A DNA stretch of 64,000 bases, taken from assembly GCA_905182295.1 (NCBI GenBank), contig CAJJAZ010000005.1:186001-250000 (forward strand). Reading direction: 5' to 3'. The notes under the pieces were generated by a model. The model did not search any database. It saw only the letters and a list, made by a program, of their open reading frames with translations, and was not told the DNA's origin. The DNA is from an uncultured Flavobacteriaceae bacterium (GTDB taxonomy: Bacteria > Bacteroidota > Bacteroidia > Flavobacteriales > Flavobacteriaceae). Every line of letters begins with the position of its first letter. Position 1 is the first letter of the stretch. A program made the position numbers and the translations under genes. This document shows positions 35,771 to 44,930 of the stretch, in pieces.

Positions 35771-37768
35771 ATGAAATTTTCTTTGGAATCTCCTTTTAAA
35801 CCTACTGGTGACCAACCACAAGCCATTGCACAAATTGTCAGTGGTATTCAAGCCCACACCCATTCACAAACATTGGTAGGTGTGACTGGTTCTGGAAAGA
35901 CATTTACTGTTGCCAATGTGATCCAAGAAGTTCAAAAACCTACCTTAATACTTGCACATAACAAGACACTCGCAGCACAACTTTACTCTGAATTCAAGCA
36001 ATTCTTTCCCAATAACGCCGTAGAGTATTTTGTTTCTTACTACGATTACTATCAGCCAGAGGCTTACATCCCTACTTCTGGTACTTATATTGAGAAAGAC
36101 CTATCCATTAATGAAGATATTGAAAAGCTTAGGTTAAGTACCACTTCTTCTTTACTTTCTGGAAGACAAGACGTACTTGTAATCGCATCTGTTTCTTGTC
36201 TCTACGGTATGGGAAACCCTGTAGAGTTTGAAAAAAATGTGGTTCAGATAGAAAGAGCGCAAATTATTTCTAGAACCGCATTTTTAAAACAATTGGTCCA
36301 AGCACTCTATGCAAGAACTACAGCAGATTTTGTCAATGGGAGCTTTAGGGTAAAAGGAGACGTTGTAGATGTGTTCCCTAGTTATACAGATCATGCGATC
36401 AGGGTCCATTTTTTTGGAGATGAAATTGAGGAAATAGAATCGTTTGATCCATTACACAATAAGACCCTTGAAACATTTGAGCAGCTCAGAATTTTCCCTG
36501 CAAATATGTTTGTGAGCTCGCCTGATATTCTTCAAAATGCCATTCACAGCATTCAAGATGATATGGTCAAGCAAGTTGCCTTTTTTAAAACAGAAGGAAA
36601 ACAGCTAGAGGCAAAGCGCTTAGAAGAAAGAACCACTTTTGACTTGGAAATGATCCGTGAATTGGGGTATTGTTCTGGTATTGAAAATTATTCAAGGTAT
36701 TTAGACGGTAGGGCGCCAGGAACTAGGCCTTTCTGTTTATTAGATTATTTTCCAAAAGATTTTTTGCTGGTGGTAGATGAGAGTCATGTGACCATTCCTC
36801 AGGTACATGCCATGTTTGGCGGCGATAGGTCAAGAAAGGAAAATTTAGTGACCTATGGTTTTAGGCTTCCGGCCGCTATGGACAACAGGCCATTAAAGTT
36901 TGAAGAATTTGAAGCACTTACCCCTCAAGCACTTTATGTAAGCGCTACTCCTGCAGATTATGAATTAGAGCAATCACAGGGCGTGGTCGTGGAACAAATT
37001 ATCCGACCAACAGGACTATTAGATCCCGTAATTGAAGTACGCCCCTCTACCAACCAAATAGATGATTTAGTGGCCGAGATTCAAGATAGGGTTGCTATAG
37101 ATGAACGTACATTAGTGACCACGCTCACCAAAAGAATGGCGGAAGAATTGGCTAAATACCTGACTAAAATACAAGTGAGGTGCCGTTATATTCATTCAGA
37201 TGTAGACACCCTAGAACGTGTAGAAATAATGCAGGACCTTAGAAAAGGCATTTTTGACGTACTCATTGGCGTTAATCTACTCAGGGAAGGTTTAGACCTA
37301 CCAGAGGTTTCTTTGGTGGCCATCATAGATGCAGACAAGGAAGGTTTTCTAAGGAATGCCCGCTCCCTGACACAAACCGTTGGAAGGGCTGCTAGAAATA
37401 TCAATGGGAAAGCCATTATGTATGCAGACAAAACAACCAAGAGCATGCAGAAAACAATCGATGAAACCAACTACCGTAGGGAGAAACAAATCACATACAA
37501 TACCGCACACAATACCGTGCCAAAAGCATTAAATAAAAGCCTAGACAACGTGCTTACAAAGAACTCTGTGTCTGCTTATCACTTTGAAAAAGCGAATCAT
37601 AGGGCACAAGAGCCTGACCCAAACTACCTCACTCCAGAAGAAAGGGCAAAAATGATTGTAGCTAAAAGAAAAACCATGGAAAAAGCAGCCAAAAACTTAG
37701 ATTTTTTGGAAGCAGCTAAGCTAAGGGATGAAATAAAAGCACTGCAACTGGCTGGAGACGCTAAATAA
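35771..37768 (+). CDS. uvrB: Excinuclease ABC subunit UvrB
   Basis: Damage-verification helicase of nucleotide excision repair. 665 residues, normal length. Visible: LVGVTGSGKTFT (Walker A), the beta-hairpin YYDYYQPEAYIP that clamps the DNA strand, VVDESHVT (DESH), helicase motifs GVNLLREGLDLPEV and QTVGRAARN, and a C-terminal UVR motif (KTMEKAAKNLDFLEAAKLRD) that contacts UvrC. Cytoplasmic. Confidence 0.98.
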   Translation: MKFSLESPFKPTGDQPQAIAQIVSGIQAHTHSQTLVGVTGSGKTFTVANVIQEVQKPTLILAHNKTLAAQLYSEFKQFFPNNAVEYFVSYYDYYQPEAYIPTSGTYIEKDLSINEDIEKLRLSTTSSLLSGRQDVLVIASVSCLYGMGNPVEFEKNVVQIERAQIISRTAFLKQLVQALYARTTADFVNGSFRVKGDVVDVFPSYTDHAIRVHFFGDEIEEIESFDPLHNKTLETFEQLRIFPANMFVSSPDILQNAIHSIQDDMVKQVAFFKTEGKQLEAKRLEERTTFDLEMIRELGYCSGIENYSRYLDGRAPGTRPFCLLDYFPKDFLLVVDESHVTIPQVHAMFGGDRSRKENLVTYGFRLPAAMDNRPLKFEEFEALTPQALYVSATPADYELEQSQGVVVEQIIRPTGLLDPVIEVRPSTNQIDDLVAEIQDRVAIDERTLVTTLTKRMAEELAKYLTKIQVRCRYIHSDVDTLERVEIMQDLRKGIFDVLIGVNLLREGLDLPEVSLVAIIDADKEGFLRNARSLTQTVGRAARNINGKAIMYADKTTKSMQKTIDETNYRREKQITYNTAHNTVPKALNKSLDNVLTKNSVSAYHFEKANHRAQEPDPNYLTPEERAKMIVAKRKTMEKAAKNLDFLEAAKLRDEIKALQLAGDAK

Positions 37769-37853
37769 TAGAAGGGATTTATTACTTTTAATTTTAAGTA
37801 GGATAACATTTTCTAACTTGACTATTTTAATTCCAATCTAAACTATCTTGTCC

Positions 37854-39371
37854 ATGAAAAATAAGCTACTTTTATTATCCTTAATAACCACTTCCTTTTG
37901 TATTGCCCAAGACATTTCAAAAAAAAAGATTGAAAAATGGACCGAAGATTACAGCGCGAAAGCAGTTGAAAACCTTAGCACTTTTTTATCCATTCCAAAC
38001 AATGGACTAGACCCAAAACAAATTCAAAACAACCTCAATTGGTCTAAAAGTACTTTTGAAGATTTGGGGTTTACCGTTACAGAAATAATTTCACAAGGAA
38101 TTCCTGTGCTTTTAGCGGAGAAAAAATTAGCGCCAAATTTACCCACAGTACTCTTCTACCTCCAGATAGACGGCCAACCGGTAGATTCCACTCAGTGGGA
38201 TCAAGAGAATCCTTATATAGCCGTCTTCAAAGAAAAAAACAAATTTGGGGCTTGGGAGCTGACTGATTTAAAAGAAAAAAAGTGGGACAAAGACAGTTAT
38301 ATTTTTGCCAGATCTGCCTCTGATTCTAAAGGGCCTGCAATGTCCTTAATCAGTGCATTTCAGATACTAAAAGAAAATAACATTGCCCTGAAATACAACA
38401 TTAAAATTCTGCTAGACTTTCAAGAGGAAGTGGGGTCTCCAACCCTCCCAGAAATGGTTGTTAATAATAAAGATTTGTTACAGGCAGACTATTTATTTAT
38501 TATGGATGGCGCAAGACACCTTTCCAATAAACCAACACTCACTTTTGGCGCCAGAGGTATTGCGACGGCAAAATGGCGGGTTTTTGGACCAAAAGTACCT
38601 TTACACAGTGGCCAATATGGGAATTATGCACCAAACCCTGTATTTGATGCTGCCAAAGTGATTGGTCAACTAAAAGATGCTTCAGGAAAAGTCACCATAG
38701 AAGGGTTTTATGATGGCATAAACATCTCTTCAAAAGACCAAGAATTCTTGAATGCAATTGAAGAAAATGAAATAGCAACCAATAAAAGGCTGGGCATTTC
38801 TAAACGAGATGCTATTGGCAATGGATACCAAGAGGCCCTTCAATATCCGAGTCTTAATATAAGAGGGATTAAAGCGGCATGGGTTGGAGCACAAGTGAGA
38901 ACTATTATTCCCGCTGAGGTTATTGTAGAAATAGACATGAGGCTCGTTCCTGAATCTGACGGTAAAACCCTGATGGAATCACTAAAAAAGCGTATTCAAG
39001 AGGAAGGTTATTTCCTAGTAGACAGTCTACCCACCGATCAGCAAAGAGCCTTGTATCCTAAGCTGGCCAACTTTACTTATAAAATCGGTTCAAAACCTTT
39101 TAGGACACCAATGGATGGACCCATAGCAGAACTATTGTCTACATCCATGAAGAAAATTTTTGGAGATGAATTTATTCTCATGCCCACTACTGGAGGATCA
39201 CAACCTATTGCACCATTTATTAGTACCCTTAATATTCCTGCAGTATCGATTAGAATTCCCAATCCAGACAACAACATCCACAGTCCCAATGAAAATATTA
39301 AAATTGGGAACTATTTAGAAGGAGTCATGACTTGTTTGTCTATTCTAAACACTAGTATAGAAGGGTCCTAA
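37854..39371 (+). CDS. Secreted M20 family metallopeptidase
   Basis: Zinc dipeptidase/carboxypeptidase-like enzyme. I choose the ATG at 37854 (MKNKLLLLSLITTSFCIAQ, a signal peptide) over a TTG two codons upstream. About 505 residues. M20 blocks: LFYLQIDGQPVD (aspartate after a Q in place of the usual GHxD histidine region), SASDSKGPAMSLI with the bridging Asp, and LLDFQEEVGSPTL with the catalytic Glu pair. Later: the dimerisation lid and TGGSQPIAPF, then DNNIHSPNENI with the last metal His. The first metal histidine appears replaced by Gln (QIDGQ), worth noting; function as a peptidase is therefore likely but not certain. Confidence 0.9.
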   Translation: MKNKLLLLSLITTSFCIAQDISKKKIEKWTEDYSAKAVENLSTFLSIPNNGLDPKQIQNNLNWSKSTFEDLGFTVTEIISQGIPVLLAEKKLAPNLPTVLFYLQIDGQPVDSTQWDQENPYIAVFKEKNKFGAWELTDLKEKKWDKDSYIFARSASDSKGPAMSLISAFQILKENNIALKYNIKILLDFQEEVGSPTLPEMVVNNKDLLQADYLFIMDGARHLSNKPTLTFGARGIATAKWRVFGPKVPLHSGQYGNYAPNPVFDAAKVIGQLKDASGKVTIEGFYDGINISSKDQEFLNAIEENEIATNKRLGISKRDAIGNGYQEALQYPSLNIRGIKAAWVGAQVRTIIPAEVIVEIDMRLVPESDGKTLMESLKKRIQEEGYFLVDSLPTDQQRALYPKLANFTYKIGSKPFRTPMDGPIAELLSTSMKKIFGDEFILMPTTGGSQPIAPFISTLNIPAVSIRIPNPDNNIHSPNENIKIGNYLEGVMTCLSILNTSIEGS

Positions 39372-39380
39372 TATATTACT

Positions 39381-39388
39381 TACCTTTG
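39381..39388 (+). promoter_or_regulatory. Candidate -7 element of DUF1456 gene
   Basis: TACCTTTG is a full match to TAnnTTTG. It lies 47 bp before the ATG at 39436 and only 8 bp before an in-frame TTG (39397), which argues for the ATG. No -33 TTG at normal spacing. Confidence 0.4.
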
Positions 39389-39435
39389 CAAAGTCTTTGA
39401 AGCCTTATTTCAAAAGTCCATTTAAGATCAATTTT

Positions 39436-39906
39436 ATGACTAATAATGATATTTTAAAAAAATTACGTGTAGCTCTTATGCTAAGGGATACAGATATTGA
39501 AGCCATCATGAGTTTGGTAGATTTCAAAATAAGTGCCAGCGAATTAGGTGCTTTTTTTAGAACTGAAGACCACCCTAAGTATATGGAATGTGGCGATCAG
39601 ATATTGAGAAATTTTTTAAATGGTTTAATCATATATACAAGAGGAACAAAGGAAGCGCCTAAAAAACCTGCAGACGCATTATTGCATAAACCTGTTATGG
39701 CCAAAGCCAAAATGGACCATACCACTACAAAACAAAAATCTGATACCCCTTCTTTTAAAAATACGGCTTCTAAAAAGAAATCGGATCAAACAGAATACAA
39801 GAAAAAAACAAGTTTTAAAGATGGTCCAAAAAAATCATTCAAAAAAGGACCTAAAGGACCTCCTGATTTAAGCTTTGTAGCCTATAAGAACAAAAAAAAA
39901 TCCTGA
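39436..39906 (+). CDS. DUF1456 (YehS-like) protein
   Basis: About 156 residues from the ATG at 39436. It contains a DUF1456 unit (MTNNDILKKLRVALMLRD, then FKISASELGAFFR and YMECGDQILRNFLNGL) over residues 1-68; the second repeat of the family is not clearly kept. The rest is a lysine-rich, low-complexity tail (about residues 75-156) of K, S, T, P and F, suggesting a disordered nucleic-acid-binding region. The stop codon lies inside the terminator stem. Function unknown. Confidence 0.85.
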   Translation: MTNNDILKKLRVALMLRDTDIEAIMSLVDFKISASELGAFFRTEDHPKYMECGDQILRNFLNGLIIYTRGTKEAPKKPADALLHKPVMAKAKMDHTTTKQKSDTPSFKNTASKKKSDQTEYKKKTSFKDGPKKSFKKGPKGPPDLSFVAYKNKKKS

Positions 39907-39930
39907 GTAATTACTCAGGATTTTTTTTTT
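39892..39930. terminator. Bidirectional terminator between DUF1456 gene and sucC
   Basis: Palindrome AATCCTGAGT-AATT-ACTCAGGATT flanked by nine A's on the left and ten T's on the right, between convergent genes. The TGA stop of the DUF1456 gene is within the left arm. Confidence 0.93.
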
Positions 39931-39948
39931 ATAATAAGATATGACTAC

Positions 39949-41145
39949 TTATAAAGCCAATACTTCTTTTACTTTATCTGCTGCCTCTTGGAATTGAACT
40001 GCAGATTTAACTGCCAATCCAGAGTTGTCTAAAATTTCTTTAGCCAATTCAGCATTAGTCCCTTGTAAACGAACAATGATAGGCACTTTTATAGCGTCTC
40101 CCATATTTTTATAAGCGCCTAAAATACCTTGTGCTACTCTGTCACAACGAACAATACCACCAAAAATATTAATTAAGATCGCTTTCACATTAGGGTCTTT
40201 CAATATAATTCTGAAAGCTTCTTCTACACGCTTTGCGTCTGCTGTACCTCCAACATCTAAAAAGTTAGCTGGTTCTCCACCTGCCATTTTAATTAGATCC
40301 ATAGTAGCCATAGCTAAACCAGCTCCGTTTACCATACAACCCACATTTCCATCTAAATCTACGTAGTTTAAACCAACAGCGTTGGCTTCTACTTCAATAG
40401 CGTTTTCTTCTCTAAGGTCTCTCATGTCTGCATATACCTTTCTTCTGTATAAAGCATTGTCGTCTATAGAAACTTTAGCGTCAACAGCTAAGATTTTATC
40501 ATCAGATGTTTTTAAAACTGGGTTTATTTCAAACAAACTAGCATCTGACTCCTCGTAAGCTTTGTATAACGACATGACAAATTTTGTCATTTCTTTAAAT
40601 GCAGTTCCTGAAAGGCCTAAGTTAAAAGCGATTTTTCTTGCTTGGAATGGCATAATACCAACTGCAGGACTAATCGTTTCTGTGAAAATTAAATGAGGGG
40701 TATGCTCAGCAACCTCTTCAATATCCATTCCACCTTCTGTAGAATACATGATCATATTTCTACCAGAAGACCTGTCTAACAAAACAGACATATAAAATTC
40801 AGACGTCTCACTCTCTCCAGGATAGTAAACATCTTCAGCTACTAAAACTTGATGCACTCTTTTACCAGCTGTAGAAGTTTGAGGCGTAACCAAATCCATT
40901 CCAATAATTGCCTCAGAAATTGAAGCTATCTCCTCTAAGTTTTTGGCCAATTTAACACCCCCGCCTTTTCCACGTCCACCTGCGTGCACCTGTGCTTTAA
41001 CTACATACCAGCTGGTTCCGGTTTCTTCTGTAAGTTGCTTTGCAGCTGCTACTGCTTCTTCTGGGTTTTGGGCCACCATCCCTCGTTGGATGCGAACGCC
41101 AAAACTGGCTAAAATCTCTTTTCCTTGATATTCGTGAAGGTTCAT
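39949..41145 (-). CDS. sucC: Succinyl-CoA ligase (ADP-forming) beta subunit
   Basis: TCA cycle enzyme subunit that makes ATP or GTP from succinyl-CoA. 398 residues, normal length. N-terminal MNLHEYQGKEILASFGV, ATP-grasp elements VVKAQVHAGGRGKGGGVKLAK and FEINPVLKTSDDKILAVDAKV, and the C-terminal ligase domain NGAGLAMATMDLIKMAGGEPANF-type block with FGGIVRCDRVA. The alpha subunit gene sucD is not adjacent. Preceded by a full-match -7 element. Confidence 0.98.
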   Translation of the reverse strand: MNLHEYQGKEILASFGVRIQRGMVAQNPEEAVAAAKQLTEETGTSWYVVKAQVHAGGRGKGGGVKLAKNLEEIASISEAIIGMDLVTPQTSTAGKRVHQVLVAEDVYYPGESETSEFYMSVLLDRSSGRNMIMYSTEGGMDIEEVAEHTPHLIFTETISPAVGIMPFQARKIAFNLGLSGTAFKEMTKFVMSLYKAYEESDASLFEINPVLKTSDDKILAVDAKVSIDDNALYRRKVYADMRDLREENAIEVEANAVGLNYVDLDGNVGCMVNGAGLAMATMDLIKMAGGEPANFLDVGGTADAKRVEEAFRIILKDPNVKAILINIFGGIVRCDRVAQGILGAYKNMGDAIKVPIIVRLQGTNAELAKEILDNSGLAVKSAVQFQEAADKVKEVLAL

Positions 41146-41168
41146 AGTATTCTATTAAAATTCGGACA

Positions 41169-41176
41169 CAAAAATA
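41169..41176 (-). promoter_or_regulatory. -7 element of sucC
   Basis: The minus strand reads TATTTTTG (full match to TAnnTTTG), 23 bp before the sucC ATG. A TTTG occurs upstream but only 12 bp away, too close for a standard -33. Confidence 0.45.
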
Positions 41177-41300
41177 GCAAACAACCACCAAAGCGCCTAA
41201 TTAATGATGCACGAGAATATGACAATTTGAAGAATTTTTACTGACAATTTGTTGTATATATAACATTATGTTTTAAAATACTATTTTTGAGAACTAAATC

Positions 41301-41331
41301 TTGTACATATTAGGGGTAATAGCTACATTTG
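41301..41331 (+). promoter_or_regulatory. Promoter of lysA
   Basis: TTG at 41301-41303 and TACATTTG at 41324-41331 (full match) with a 20 bp spacer. Transcription would begin near 41338, so the ATG at 41347 has a very short leader and the TTG at 41329 is excluded. A second full-match box, TATTTTTG at 41282-41289, lies further upstream. Confidence 0.6.
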
Positions 41332-41346
41332 GTTAAAATGTTCCGT

Positions 41347-42591
41347 ATGACCCAAGAAGATTTATTAGGTGTAGCAAAAGAATTTGGCGCTCCAGTATAT
41401 GTTTATGACGCAGAAAAAATTAAAAGTCAGTACAGTAGATTAACCACTGCGTTTAGTGGTGTTTCAAAATTGAAGCTAAATTATGCCGCTAAGGCCCTCT
41501 CTAACATTAGTATCCTGAGACTTATGAATAGTTTGGGAAGTGGTCTAGACACGGTCTCTATTCAAGAAGTTCAATTGGGTTTACAAGCTGGGTTTAAACC
41601 TTCTGATATTATTTTTACACCCAACGGAGTCTCTCTAGAAGAATTAGAAACTGCAGCTGCGCTTGGAGTTAGAATTAACATAGACAACCTTTCGCTTCTA
41701 GAGCAGTTTGGAAACAAACATCCCGAGGTTCCTGTATGCATTCGAATTAACCCACATGTGATGGCTGGGGGTAATGCCAATATTTCAGTAGGTCATATAG
41801 ATTCAAAATTTGGAATTAGTATACACCAAATTCCGCACATACTCAGAATAACAGCACTTACTAAAATGAATATTAATGGTATTCACATGCATACTGGTAG
41901 TGATATTTTAGATATTGAGGTATTCTTATACGCCTCAGAAATTTTATTTGAGACAGCTAAAAATTTTAAAAACCTAGATTTTATTGATTTTGGTAGCGGT
42001 TTTAAAGTACCTTATAAAGAAGGAGATATTGAAACAAATATTGAGGAATTAGGAGACAAGCTCTCTAAAAGATTCAATGATTTTTGTAAGCAGTACGGGA
42101 AACAACTCACCCTAGCTTTTGAACCCGGTAAGTTTCTTGTCAGTGAAGCTGGTCATTTCTTAGCAAAGGTAAATGTAGTGAAGCAAACTACTTCTACGGT
42201 ATTTGCAAGTATTGACAGCGGTTTTAACCACCTTATAAGACCAATGCTTTATGGATCTACACATGGTATTAGTAATATATCTAATCCAAGCGGTAGAGAG
42301 CGTTTCTATTCTGTAGTAGGTTATATCTGTGAAACAGACACCTTCGCAACCAACCGTAAAATAGCAGAAATTACAGAAGGAGATATCCTTTGCTTTAAAA
42401 ACGCAGGTGCTTATTGTTTCACCATGGCGAGCAACTACAACTCTAGGTTTAGACCGGCAGAAGTTTTATGTTACAAGGGTGAAGCTCATCTAATTAGAGC
42501 CACTGAAACCATGGAGGATATTTTAAGAAACCAAATTGACGTTAAAGACTTATTTACACAAGAAGTCGCTACTGTATTGCAACCTAATTAA
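41347..42591 (+). CDS. lysA: Diaminopimelate decarboxylase LysA
   Basis: PLP enzyme converting meso-diaminopimelate to lysine. From the ATG at 41347 it has 414 residues (MTQEDLLGVAKEFGAPVYVYD, the typical start pattern); an ATG nine bases upstream (41338) is also possible. Catalytic lysine block KLNYAAKALSN near residue 45, phosphate-binding GSGLDTVSIQE, HMHTGSDI, DFGSGFKVPY and EPGKFLVSEAG, and the substrate Cys block YICETDTFATN. Cytoplasmic, single-gene transcript. Belongs with dapD (25357). Confidence 0.96.
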   Translation: MTQEDLLGVAKEFGAPVYVYDAEKIKSQYSRLTTAFSGVSKLKLNYAAKALSNISILRLMNSLGSGLDTVSIQEVQLGLQAGFKPSDIIFTPNGVSLEELETAAALGVRINIDNLSLLEQFGNKHPEVPVCIRINPHVMAGGNANISVGHIDSKFGISIHQIPHILRITALTKMNINGIHMHTGSDILDIEVFLYASEILFETAKNFKNLDFIDFGSGFKVPYKEGDIETNIEELGDKLSKRFNDFCKQYGKQLTLAFEPGKFLVSEAGHFLAKVNVVKQTTSTVFASIDSGFNHLIRPMLYGSTHGISNISNPSGRERFYSVVGYICETDTFATNRKIAEITEGDILCFKNAGAYCFTMASNYNSRFRPAEVLCYKGEAHLIRATETMEDILRNQIDVKDLFTQEVATVLQPN

Positions 42592-42617
42592 TAGCGTTTT
42601 TTTAACCTCCCTTTTAG

Positions 42618-42651
42618 TTTCACTTTAAGTCTTTCGCTGTTTTAAGTGAAA
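42618..42651 (+). repeat. Inverted repeat touching the -7 box of the thioredoxin-like gene
   Basis: TTTCACTT (42618-42625) and AAGTGAAA (42644-42651) form an eight-base inverted repeat with 18 bases between. The right arm ends exactly where the -7 element TATATTTG starts. It could be an operator, or a weak terminator of lysA. Confidence 0.5.
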
Positions 42652-42659
42652 TATATTTG
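42652..42659 (+). promoter_or_regulatory. -7 element of the thioredoxin-like gene
   Basis: TATATTTG, full match to TAnnTTTG, 21 bp before the ATG at 42681. A TTTC at 42632-42635 is the only -33 candidate (16 bp spacer). Confidence 0.5.
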
Positions 42660-42680
42660 AAAAATTAGCTACTTTTAATC

Positions 42681-43217
42681 ATGCATAAATTCTTAACTAA
42701 TTTTTCAAATAAAACAATATACTTTCTACTTCTATTAGGAAGTATGCAAACAGTATTCGCTCAAGAAAGCTCTTCAATAGACTGGCTTAATTTTGAGCAA
42801 GCCGTTGCGCTTCAGAAAAAAGAAGGAAATTTAAAAAAAATTTTTATAGACGTCTATACAGACTGGTGTGGATGGTGTAAAAAGATGGATAAAAATACTT
42901 TTCAAAATCCAGAAGTAGCCGCCTATATGAAGCAACACTTTTATATGGTGAAACTAGATGGAGAAGGAAAAGAACCTATTGTATTTAGAGACCAGACTTT
43001 TTCTTTTGTGCCTTCTGGAAGAAATGGCTACCATGAACTGGCTGCAAACTTACTTCAAGGGCAATTGAGTTATCCAACTGTGGTATATTTAGATGAAAAC
43101 ATGAATATGCTTTCCCCTGTTCCCGGCTATTTAACCCCTGAGCCTTTTTTAAAAATTGCTTCTTTTTTTGGAAATAATATTTATAAAACCACCAGCTGGG
43201 AAGATTATTCAAAATAA
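42681..43217 (+). CDS. Exported thioredoxin-fold protein with CGWC motif
   Basis: 178 residues with a signal peptide (ending near FAQ, residue 28). The thioredoxin-like active site WCGWCKKMD is at about residues 62-70, followed by DKNTFQNPEV, as in the thioredoxin_7/DUF255-like group. A cis-proline-type site is present in QLSYPTVVYLDE. An insertion (GEGKEPIVFRDQTFSF and following) lies in the middle. Likely a periplasmic thiol-disulfide enzyme, partner unknown. Ends six bases from the convergent guaB stop. Confidence 0.88.
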   Translation: MHKFLTNFSNKTIYFLLLLGSMQTVFAQESSSIDWLNFEQAVALQKKEGNLKKIFIDVYTDWCGWCKKMDKNTFQNPEVAAYMKQHFYMVKLDGEGKEPIVFRDQTFSFVPSGRNGYHELAANLLQGQLSYPTVVYLDENMNMLSPVPGYLTPEPFLKIASFFGNNIYKTTSWEDYSK

Positions 43218-43223
43218 AAACTC

Positions 43224-44696
43224 TTACCTACTGTAATTGGGTGATTCTTTAGTGATGGTCACATCGTGAGGGTGGCTTTCATTTATACCACTAGCGGTGA
43301 TTTTAACAAACTTAGCATGCGCTTTCAGGCTGTCAATGTCCTTGGCGCCGCAATAACCCATTCCTGCTCTAAGACCACCAATAAATTGGTGGATGCTTTC
43401 AAAAAGTTCTCCTTTATAAGGTACCCTTCCTACAATACCCTCAGGAACCAATTTTTTAATATCGTCTTCTACATCTTGAAAATACCTGTCCTTACTCCCT
43501 TGCTTCATGGCTTCTACAGAACCCATTCCACGGTAAGACTTGAATTTTCTACCCTCATAAATGATGGTTTCTCCCGGAGATTCCTTAGTTCCTGCAAGCA
43601 AAGATCCTAACATCACGGTGTCTGCTCCAGCTGCTATTGCCTTGGGAATATCTCCTGTATATCTAATTCCACCATCTGCAATTACTGGAACACCACTGCC
43701 TTTTATAGCTGCAGCTACTTCTAAAACTGCTGAGAATTGAGGAAAACCAACCCCTGCTACAACCCTAGTAGTACATATTGATCCAGGCCCTATACCAACT
43801 TTAACAGCATCTGCGCCAGCTGCTACTAAAAATTTAGCCGCTTCTCCGGTGGCTATATTCCCCACTATAACCTCCAAGTTTGGGAATGAAGCTTTTACCG
43901 CCTTAAGCACATTAACCACGCCTTGGGTGTGTCCATGTGCTGTGTCTATAACAACTGCGTCTACTCCAGCGTTGACCAGTGCTGCTGCACGATCTACCGC
44001 GTCTGCAGTTACACCAAGTGCAGCTGCAACTCTGAGTCTACCATATGAATCCTTATTGGCAATAGGTTTTTGAGTAAGCTTTGTTATATCACGGAATGTG
44101 ATAAGCCCCACTAACTTATTGTCCTTATTAACTACTGGTAATTTTTCGATTTTATTTTGTTGTAAAATATCTTCTGCCTGGGCCAATGAAGTACCTTCTG
44201 CTACAGTCACTAATTCACCTGAGGTCATGACCTCTGAAATAGGCCTAGCATCATTTTTCTCAAAACGGAGGTCTCTATTGGTCACAATGCCTAAAAGTTT
44301 ATGGTCCTTGTCTACAATTGGAATCCCACCAATACTAAACTCTCTCATATTATCTTTAGCATCCTTTACCGTAGCTGTTAATGGTAATGTTACAGGATCT
44401 ATAATCATTCCACTCTCTGCACGCTTTACTTTTCTAACCTTTAAGGCCTGCGCCTCAATAGACATGTTTTTATGAAGCACCCCTATTCCTCCTTCTCGAG
44501 CCATGGCAATCGCCATGCGAGATTCTGTTACAGTATCCATAGCAGCAGATACAATAGGAACATTGATCGTAATGTTTCTTGTAAACTTGGCTTGAATATT
44601 TACTTCTCTTGGAAGTACTTCTGAAAAGGCTGGGATTAAGAGTACGTCGTCATATGTGAGACCTTCTCCTACAATTTTGTCAAGATGTGCTTGCAT
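43224..44696 (-). CDS. guaB: Inosine-5'-monophosphate dehydrogenase
   Basis: NAD-dependent conversion of IMP to XMP, the first step of GMP synthesis. 490 residues, normal for bacteria. A catalytic barrel ([16 protein letters not shown] start) is interrupted by two CBS domains (about residues 95-205). The active-site loop [17 protein letters not shown] carries the catalytic Cys, followed by [15 protein letters not shown] and the flap [10 protein letters not shown]. Two inverted repeats lie upstream of the start (44698-44754). Confidence 0.98.
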   Translation of the reverse strand: MQAHLDKIVGEGLTYDDVLLIPAFSEVLPREVNIQAKFTRNITINVPIVSAAMDTVTESRMAIAMAREGGIGVLHKNMSIEAQALKVRKVKRAESGMIIDPVTLPLTATVKDAKDNMREFSIGGIPIVDKDHKLLGIVTNRDLRFEKNDARPISEVMTSGELVTVAEGTSLAQAEDILQQNKIEKLPVVNKDNKLVGLITFRDITKLTQKPIANKDSYGRLRVAAALGVTADAVDRAAALVNAGVDAVVIDTAHGHTQGVVNVLKAVKASFPNLEVIVGNIATGEAAKFLVAAGADAVKVGIGPGSICTTRVVAGVGFPQFSAVLEVAAAIKGSGVPVIADGGIRYTGDIPKAIAAGADTVMLGSLLAGTKESPGETIIYEGRKFKSYRGMGSVEAMKQGSKDRYFQDVEDDIKKLVPEGIVGRVPYKGELFESIHQFIGGLRAGMGYCGAKDIDSLKAHAKFVKITASGINESHPHDVTITKESPNYSR

Positions 44697-44697
44697 A

Positions 44698-44716
44698 GCA
44701 ATTAAAGTTTAATTGC
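44698..44716 (-). repeat. Palindrome directly upstream of guaB
   Basis: GCAATTAAA-G-TTTAATTGC: nine-base arms around one base, beginning one base upstream of the guaB ATG. Its position over the ribosome entry region suggests operator or translational control. Confidence 0.55.
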
Positions 44717-44726
44717 GTGTAAATAT

Positions 44727-44754
44727 ACCGCATTTATTTGAAAAATACTGCGGT
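44727..44754 (-). repeat. Second inverted repeat upstream of guaB
   Basis: ACCGCA (44727-44732) and TGCGGT (44749-44754), a perfect six-base inverted repeat with an AT-rich 16-base centre. It could be an operator in the guaB promoter region. Confidence 0.4.
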
Positions 44755-44865
44755 TTGTTGAGATTTAAATAGTTAACAATAAACCAGTTGTAAAAAACGA
44801 TCTAGAAAATGAGCTAAATAAATATAAATTTAACATAAAATTATTTTTATTTATTCTAAATAAGC

Positions 44866-44896
44866 TTTGTCAGTTAATCATTTGATATTATATTTG
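44866..44896 (+). promoter_or_regulatory. Strong promoter of the TonB receptor
   Basis: TTTG at 44866-44869, 19 bp spacer, TATATTTG at 44889-44896: full consensus in both elements, the best promoter in the window. The ATG at 44931 follows 34 bp later. Confidence 0.75.
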
Positions 44897-44930
44897 CCTC
44901 ATTATTTTTAATAAGTCTAAATAAGAATAC

